Assembly: GCA_043798435.1 (NCBI GenBank)
Contig: JAZDOR010000023.1
Span: forward strand, 1 to 27,369
Source of the DNA: JAGUXG01 sp043798435
GTDB lineage: Bacteria > UBA9089 > UBA9088 > JAGUXG01
Reading direction: 5' to 3'
DNA length: 27,369 bases
The notes under the pieces were generated by a model. The model worked only from the letters and a program-made list of their open reading frames with translations. It had not been told where the DNA came from and did no database searches. The position numbers and the translations under genes are program-made. Shown piece by piece: positions 22,641 through 27,369 of the stretch. The stretch's first letter is position 1. The number at the start of each line of letters is the position of its first letter.

Positions 22641-24395
22641 ATGAAAGAAAATCCAGATATTCAGCAAAAGATAGATACTGCGAACAGCCAGAATGTGCAG
22701 ATTATTCAGGCAGGTGGTGATGTCCATGATCAACTGGCTGATGAGAAGGAACCAAAACAACCTTTCTCAAAAGAGCCAGAACTGAGGCAAGCCCATGTCC
22801 TTTTTATGGATATTGTCGGATACTCTAAGCTCAAGGCTGATCAGCAGGCAGAGTCTATAAAGACCCTTAACCGGATTGTCACAGATTGTCTGCCAGATGA
22901 AAGTAAGTTGATGATGCCTACTGGTGATGGTATGGTTATAGCCTTTCTTGAGAATCCTGAATCTCCTCTATTGGTTGCCAAAAAGATAGCCCCAAAGGTA
23001 AAGGATACAGAGATTCCCTTGCGAATGGGGATACATACAGGTCCAGTCTATCTTGTAGAGGACATAAACAAGCAGAAAAATATAGTCGGTGGTGGAATAA
23101 ACCTTGCTCAGAGGGTAATGGATTGCGGTGAAGCTGGGCATATCTTAGCCTCCAAAGTAATCGCTTCCGCCTTATCCGAGGTAAAAAAAGAATACGACTC
23201 TCTATTTCATTATCTGGGTAAGTTTGAGGTAAAACATGGACTGGTGCTTGAGATCTACAATGTCTATGGTGAAGATTTTGGTAATTCAAAACTACCATCA
23301 AAAATCAAAATTGACAATCCCAATCTACCGCCAGAGATTAAAAGAGATAAAATTGGTAAAACACTTGGAACAATCCTTGTTGGTGTAATTATTACTGTAA
23401 TTGGTGGTTTAATCCTGCTTTTCCTTGAGCCAAAATTTAAGCAACAACAAATAGGTGAGAAAATGCCAATCAGCAATAAAGAGACTATAACTGCTCCAAA
23501 AGAGAAAATTCCACCTAAAGAGAGAAAACCTACTATTGCGATTCCTTCACAAATAACACAAAAAGTTAGGAATACGCCACAAGCAACAATTACTGTAACT
23601 GTATCTGCTCCAAAGAAAAGGATGACAGTATTGCCATTTGACAATTTTACAGGGGATAATAATCTGGGTAAGGAAATAGCTGGTTTGATAACCACAGAAT
23701 TGAGAGATTACGGGGTAGCTTCTTGTACACTAAGAAGGATTCCCAAAGCAAGTAGTATAGTTTCTGGGTATCCATATTTTGCTATTGCTCAGGGATACGA
23801 TAAGTATAACAATCCACTTCCATGCTTAACATATAAATGGTATGAGATAAAGAATTATCCAGGTAGAACTGAATTTAAGGAAGGTATAAGTCCTGCAGAT
23901 GTAGATGTCTTTGCCCAGAGGTCTGGAAATCTCAGTGCCTGTGATTGGATTATAAAGTATGGTTTTGAAAGCGGAACTGTTACTTATAATGGATTAGATT
24001 ATTCTTTGGAACAACTGAAATTTGAGGGACTTGAACTTAAGCAACTTATTGATTTAGCAATTGGTGATGGTGCTGGAGTGACCTATATAGGCTATGGGGC
24101 AGCAGAAACAGATACAGACATATCGATGTTTGGTATTGTAGTCAGTGATGAAAACATTGAAAAAAGATTCACTTTGATTGAAGGTTCTGTCCTTGATGAC
24201 GATATTGTCATTTGTGGTCAGTATGGAAGATGTAAAGAGGGAATATATGTAACTGCAGGAGTTCGCAAGGGAGATAGAATCATATTCGGAAGTGGAATTA
24301 AAAAAATAAAAGGTACGGAAGAAGAAGTCAAAAAGAAAATACCTGAAGAGGTAATCAAAACCATAAACAAATTGCTCTCTGAAGGAAAAATATAA
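22641..24395 (+). CDS. Class III nucleotidyl cyclase domain membrane protein with unknown C-terminal domain
   Basis: 584 residues. The N-terminus has QNVQIIQAGGDVHD (18-30), a motif like the short adaptor/effector-associated segments of STAND-type conflict proteins. A class III cyclase homology domain (about 50-210) follows with both metal aspartates (Asp57 in FMDIVGYS, Asp96 in TGDGMVIAF) and the catalytic pair Asn154 and Arg158 in GGGINLAQRVM. The Lys that selects adenine in classical cyclases is not evident, so the product is uncertain. One membrane helix (243-262) and a Pro/Lys-rich linker precede a C-terminal domain I do not recognise (VLPFDNFTGDNNLGKEIAGLITTEL onward), which would lie across the membrane. 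Confidence 0.75.
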   Translation: MKENPDIQQKIDTANSQNVQIIQAGGDVHDQLADEKEPKQPFSKEPELRQAHVLFMDIVGYSKLKADQQAESIKTLNRIVTDCLPDESKLMMPTGDGMVIAFLENPESPLLVAKKIAPKVKDTEIPLRMGIHTGPVYLVEDINKQKNIVGGGINLAQRVMDCGEAGHILASKVIASALSEVKKEYDSLFHYLGKFEVKHGLVLEIYNVYGEDFGNSKLPSKIKIDNPNLPPEIKRDKIGKTLGTILVGVIITVIGGLILLFLEPKFKQQQIGEKMPISNKETITAPKEKIPPKERKPTIAIPSQITQKVRNTPQATITVTVSAPKKRMTVLPFDNFTGDNNLGKEIAGLITTELRDYGVASCTLRRIPKASSIVSGYPYFAIAQGYDKYNNPLPCLTYKWYEIKNYPGRTEFKEGISPADVDVFAQRSGNLSACDWIIKYGFESGTVTYNGLDYSLEQLKFEGLELKQLIDLAIGDGAGVTYIGYGAAETDTDISMFGIVVSDENIEKRFTLIEGSVLDDDIVICGQYGRCKEGIYVTAGVRKGDRIIFGSGIKKIKGTEEEVKKKIPEEVIKTINKLLSEGKI

Positions 24396-24443
24396 ATGTT
24401 TTTGATATCAGAAGAAAATAAGCTACTTAAAGGAGAAATCTAA

Positions 24444-24803
24444 GTGAAAAAATCAGCCTCTTTGTTTTTGATAGAAAAGTTCAGCCAGAAACTTCAAGAA
24501 AGATTGGGAAAGAAGATAATTGAAATCAGGCTATTCGGATCAAAGGCAACTGGTAGGGACCATAAGGGGTCTGATATTGACTTATTGGTGGTTCTTGATA
24601 AAAAGAATAGGGAAGCAGAGGATATAATAGTTGATCTTGAATTGGAGATGATGGAGAAGTATGATTACGAGCCTTATTTCTCTGCCCTTGTTTTTGAGAA
24701 AGAAGAATTTAGTCGCTTGAATAAGCTAAAGACAAATTTTATGCTAAATGTGGCTGAGGAGGGTATTACTATATGGAAGTCGGAAGAAGCAAGGAGGATC
24801 TAA
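24444..24803 (+). CDS. MNT-type minimal nucleotidyltransferase
   Basis: 119 residues starting at GTG 24444, with GGAG (in AAAGGAGAAATC) upstream. The signature RLFGSKATGRDHKGSDIDLL gives the GSxxxGxxxxxSDxDL active site of polymerase-beta-like minimal nucleotidyltransferases. These pair with HEPN proteins as antitoxins: in characterised pairs the MNT adds adenylates to, and silences, the HEPN RNase. The next gene is such a partner and overlaps by 31 bases, so the two are co-translated. It could also act in antibiotic or metabolite nucleotidylation, but the HEPN neighbour argues against that. Confidence 0.85.
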   Translation: MKKSASLFLIEKFSQKLQERLGKKIIEIRLFGSKATGRDHKGSDIDLLVVLDKKNREAEDIIVDLELEMMEKYDYEPYFSALVFEKEEFSRLNKLKTNFMLNVAEEGITIWKSEEARRI

Positions 24804-25177
24804 AAAGCCTTATAGAAGGGTATATGAAGAGCAGTTATGAACGGCTCAGTTCTGCTGAACTCCTTCTTGGTGCAGAGAAATTTCGGGATTCAATCTCAAG
24901 GTCTTATTATGCCTTTTTAGATGCAGCCGATGCCTTATTACTAACCAAAGATCTTCGTCCCAAATCCCATAGTGGAACCTTAAGACTATTCAGTCAACAC
25001 TTTATTAAGGAAGATATTTTGGACAGAAAATACTCCAGATGGTTCAAGCGTATAGAGAAGGCAAGATTAGAAGCAGATTACGAAAGAGCAAAAGAATTTA
25101 CTCAAGTCGAGGCCAAAGAAGCCCTTGAGGAAGCAAAGGAGTTTGTCGAAACAATAGAAAAACTTCTAAAAACTTGA
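24773..25177 (+). CDS. HEPN-domain protein, partner of the MNT
   Basis: 134 residues, all-helical. The family core reads FRDSISRSYYAFLDAADALLL, followed by KSHSGTLRLFSQHFIK and a long charged helix with RLEADYERAKEF. In most members the first segment carries an R-x6-H motif (RAYYAMFH); here it is RSYYAFLD, so the histidine needed for RNase activity is Asp (about residue 50). The toxin may be inactive as a nuclease, or the pair may have another role. The frame starts 31 bases inside the MNT gene; internal ATGs exist, but this start is the earliest. Confidence 0.82.
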   Translation: MEVGRSKEDLKSLIEGYMKSSYERLSSAELLLGAEKFRDSISRSYYAFLDAADALLLTKDLRPKSHSGTLRLFSQHFIKEDILDRKYSRWFKRIEKARLEADYERAKEFTQVEAKEALEEAKEFVETIEKLLKT

Positions 25178-25272
25178 AGAATCAGGAGAGGGGGACAGTT
25201 TACGCAATTGCTTTAATACCAAGCGTTTACAGATAAAAATTATCTTGAGTATTTCTTTGGCAAAGAAAAATG

Positions 25273-25500
25273 GTAACCGTTTAGCATTGTGAAAAGAGAA
25301 CACGAATCACACGAATTGACGAATAGCACGAATGAATTATTATTGAACCACAAAGTACCGAGAAGAGCACAGAGTAAAGATAAGTTAAAAAATTTTCTCT
25401 AAATCTTTGTGTCCTTCGTGTTCTTTGTGGTTAAAAAAAGATTTTTATTTGTGTAATTCGTTTATTCGTGCTATTCGTGTTCAGAATACTAAACACATAC
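25273..25500 (+). mobile_element. MITE-like element, family C, at the start of the NACHT gene
   Basis: 228 bp with perfect 8-bp duplications GAAAAATG (25265-25272 and 25501-25508). The ends are GTAACCGTTTAGCATTGTG and, reverse-complemented, GTATGTGTTTAGTATTCTG (about 13 of 19 matching). The interior is a nested hairpin: outer words GAACACGAAT/ATTCGTG, inner words AACCACAAAG, AGCACAGAG and complements. The right target copy contains the ATG of the NACHT gene. Upstream, 25178-25264 holds no gene that I can see. Confidence 0.88.
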
Positions 25501-25505
25501 GAAAA

Positions 25506-27369
25506 ATGGATAACTGGCAAGATATAAAAGAAGGCGATAAGGTCTGGCTTTCTGCGGTCTCTATTGATATGGTTGGTTCAACCGCTCTCTATGAGAAGGT
25601 TGGGAAGGAAGAGACAGAAAGAAGAAAAAATTTCTTTCGTAGGGCCGCAGAGAGGGTGCTTGGTGAAAGAAGGTGTGGGTGGCAAGGCGAAGGCACTACC
25701 TTCTTTTTTAATAATGAGGAAGAGGCTCTCAAGAAATCAATCAACTTTATTGCCACTATAAGGACAGGCATAGAGGTTGAGGTCCTGGCAAGAATCTCCA
25801 TAGCCTCTGGCCTGGCTGTGTATAAGGAAGATTTGGGCAAGATGGATGATGATTTTATCTCATTCGGTGGTCATATCAAGTCTGATGCCCCAGAAAACTC
25901 CATTCTCATCACCGAAGATACCTACGACAGCCTCTCAGATGAGCAAAGAGAAAGGTTTGCCATATTTGGGACAACTGCAAAGGATAAAACAATCGCCTTC
26001 ATTTATCCCAAAGAGAAAGCCCCCGAAAACGAGCATGACCCTGCCTTTGGGTATCGCAGGTTCATTGATAATGTTAAGGGTTTTTATCAGAGACTCCCAT
26101 CCCTTGTTGAAGGAATACCTAAACTTGAATTAACTAAGCTCTTCTATCCCTTAAAACTCAAGGAAAGAGAGAGAATGGTTGATCTACACATAAAGGAGTC
26201 TGATGCTGAACCAGAGGCAATATCAAGGTTGACCTATAGAGAGTCTGCCCCTATTACATTCTCTGAGATATTCAAGAAGGAGGAGCATATAACCATCCTT
26301 GGGGACCCAGGCTCTGGAAAGACGACCCTCTTAAAATGGCTTTTTCTCATCTACGCTCAGGGCTTACGAGCTATCGTGGATAACGGCCTGGGAGATAAGA
26401 GGTTTCTTCCAATCCTCCTCCCTATCTCTGCCTTGTATATCCAGAGAGAGAAGAATGGGCATATATCGCCTTTGGATGCTATCCTCGGAATAGGCGAAGA
26501 GTTTGGGGCAAAACTCTCTCCCTCATTTCTGAAAGAGAAGATGGAAAAGGGAGACTGCCTCATTCTCTTGGATGGACTTGATGAACTCCCTGAAAAACAA
26601 GACAGGTTTGAGATGGCTGACTATATCGCCAGATTCATCTCTGCCTTTAGTAAGAACAGGTTTGTGGTTACAAGCCGTCCTATGGGTTTCACAGAGATAA
26701 CATCTATGGATAAGGTTTATACCCTGTCTGAATTGGATGATGAGGATATAGAGGGGTTTATCAAGAGATGGTTTGGTGAAATAAAAAATCCTATAGAGGC
26801 AGATTCTCTCATAGACTCCCTGAAGGAGACTCAGGCAAAGCAACTTGCCAGAAACCCATTGCTTTTGACCCTTATATGTTCTATCTCCGCAACTGGCAGA
26901 AGGCTGCCAAAATCTAAGGCAAAGCTCTATCGACTATGCTGCGAGATCCTCTTTGAAAGATGGCCATACATCAAGCCTTTAAGTGGAGGAAAGAGAACAA
27001 AGCCTATTATGGAGTATGAGGAGGCTGAGAGGATACTTGCCCAATTAGCCCTTGAAATGCACGAAGAGACTGCCGGGCTGATAAAGAGGGATGAACTCAG
27101 GGATAAGATTATAAAGATTATGGGCGATGATTCAAAAGGGAGGCAGTTCTTCTCCTACCTCACTGAAACAACCCAGCTTCTTACCGATAGGGGTGGAAAT
27201 AAATGGAGTTTTATGCACAGAACCTTTGAGGAATTTCTGGCTGCAGTAGCCCTTTACAAAGAGAATAAATATCTTGAGTATCTTAAGGATAAGTCTTATG
27301 ACCCTGACTGGAAAGAGGTCTTTCTCCTGCTTTCTGGATACATCAACCTCTATGGAAAGAGGAGCGAGA
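25506..27369 (+). CDS. NACHT NTPase with N-terminal degenerate class III cyclase-like domain (3' end outside window)
   Basis: 621 codons with no stop before the window edge. Residues about 12-168 align with the cyclase domain of the protein at 22641: LSAVSIDMVGSTALYEKVG (Asp21 at the first metal position), WQGEGTTFFF (Glu62 where cyclases have Asp), RISIASGLAVY, and FGGHIKSDAPENSILIT where the Asn/Arg pair should be but is missing. A NACHT domain follows: GDPGSGKTTLLKW (266-278), LILLDGLDELP (352-362), VVTSRP (387-392), NPLLLTLIC (450-458), and FMHRTFEEFLAA further on. Such STAND proteins sense a signal, then oligomerise; many act in antiphage defence. The cyclase-like part may be the effector or a ligand sensor. 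The C-terminal sensor repeats are not in view. Confidence 0.82.
   Translation, partial: MDNWQDIKEGDKVWLSAVSIDMVGSTALYEKVGKEETERRKNFFRRAAERVLGERRCGWQGEGTTFFFNNEEEALKKSINFIATIRTGIEVEVLARISIASGLAVYKEDLGKMDDDFISFGGHIKSDAPENSILITEDTYDSLSDEQRERFAIFGTTAKDKTIAFIYPKEKAPENEHDPAFGYRRFIDNVKGFYQRLPSLVEGIPKLELTKLFYPLKLKERERMVDLHIKESDAEPEAISRLTYRESAPITFSEIFKKEEHITILGDPGSGKTTLLKWLFLIYAQGLRAIVDNGLGDKRFLPILLPISALYIQREKNGHISPLDAILGIGEEFGAKLSPSFLKEKMEKGDCLILLDGLDELPEKQDRFEMADYIARFISAFSKNRFVVTSRPMGFTEITSMDKVYTLSELDDEDIEGFIKRWFGEIKNPIEADSLIDSLKETQAKQLARNPLLLTLICSISATGRRLPKSKAKLYRLCCEILFERWPYIKPLSGGKRTKPIMEYEEAERILAQLALEMHEETAGLIKRDELRDKIIKIMGDDSKGRQFFSYLTETTQLLTDRGGNKWSFMHRTFEEFLAAVALYKENKYLEYLKDKSYDPDWKEVFLLLSGYINLYGKRSE

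Noticed and set aside
24396..24443. 15-residue open frame between the cyclase and MNT genes
   Set aside because: It contains the MNT ribosome binding site and ends right at its GTG. It could be a coupling peptide, but nothing beyond position supports it.
25290..25485. ACGAATxACACGAAT repeats considered as operator arrays or CRISPR
   Set aside because: They are the arms of a palindrome inside an element with terminal repeats and a perfect 8-bp target duplication.

Overview
This 27.4 kb stretch (AT-rich by eye, densely packed genes) looks like the chromosome of an uncultivated, probably anaerobic, diderm bacterium. The reasons are a PorV-like outer-membrane protein and a secreted protein with a type IX-style C-terminal sorting domain, an exosortase/EpsI exopolysaccharide locus, a Wza-like outer-membrane export protein with an AMIN domain, and a NADH-dependent flavin/iron-sulfur oxidoreductase fused to a GltD-like module. 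Candidate phyla such as Desantisbacteria, Omnitrophota or their relatives would fit. This is inference from gene content, not a placement.

Layout. 1-141 (minus): edge of an ISL3-like insertion sequence. 201-5313 (plus): a good sigma-70-type promoter, a site-2 protease family gene, an unknown gene overlapping it by one base, a NuoE-like subunit, and a NuoF-GltD fusion. 5643-18488 (minus): one long polysaccharide/surface cluster. In transcription order it encodes a TPR protein, a membrane protein, a TPR lipoprotein, exosortase, EpsI, Wza-like AMIN/SLBB protein, GumC/Wzz-like chain-length protein, CpsD-like kinase, an FG-GAP/FN3 protein with C-terminal sorting domain, and a PorV-like protein. 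18610-22470 (plus): a truncated AlbA_2 gene, recQ, then a full-length AlbA_2/GHKL gene whose first 300 bp are the source or copy of the truncated one. 22598-27369 (plus): a signalling or conflict-type island with a class III cyclase membrane protein, an MNT-HEPN pair, and a NACHT NTPase carrying a degenerate cyclase-like domain at its N-terminus (cut by the window end).

The most striking non-coding content is a set of 157-228 bp non-autonomous elements with GTA...TAC terminal inverted repeats and 8-bp target duplications (IS66-like tips). They sit exactly at gene seams: at 2035, 10094, 21085 and 25273 the target duplication itself contains a start or stop codon. Removing the elements on paper restores tight junctions such as TAA-G-ATG between nuoE and nuoF and between the kinase and FG-GAP genes. 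The element interiors are hairpins built of iterated short words. The same word-core occurs inside different ends, and similar ends enclose different cores, which suggests modular exchange.

All protein identities come from motifs read by eye. No database search was possible.
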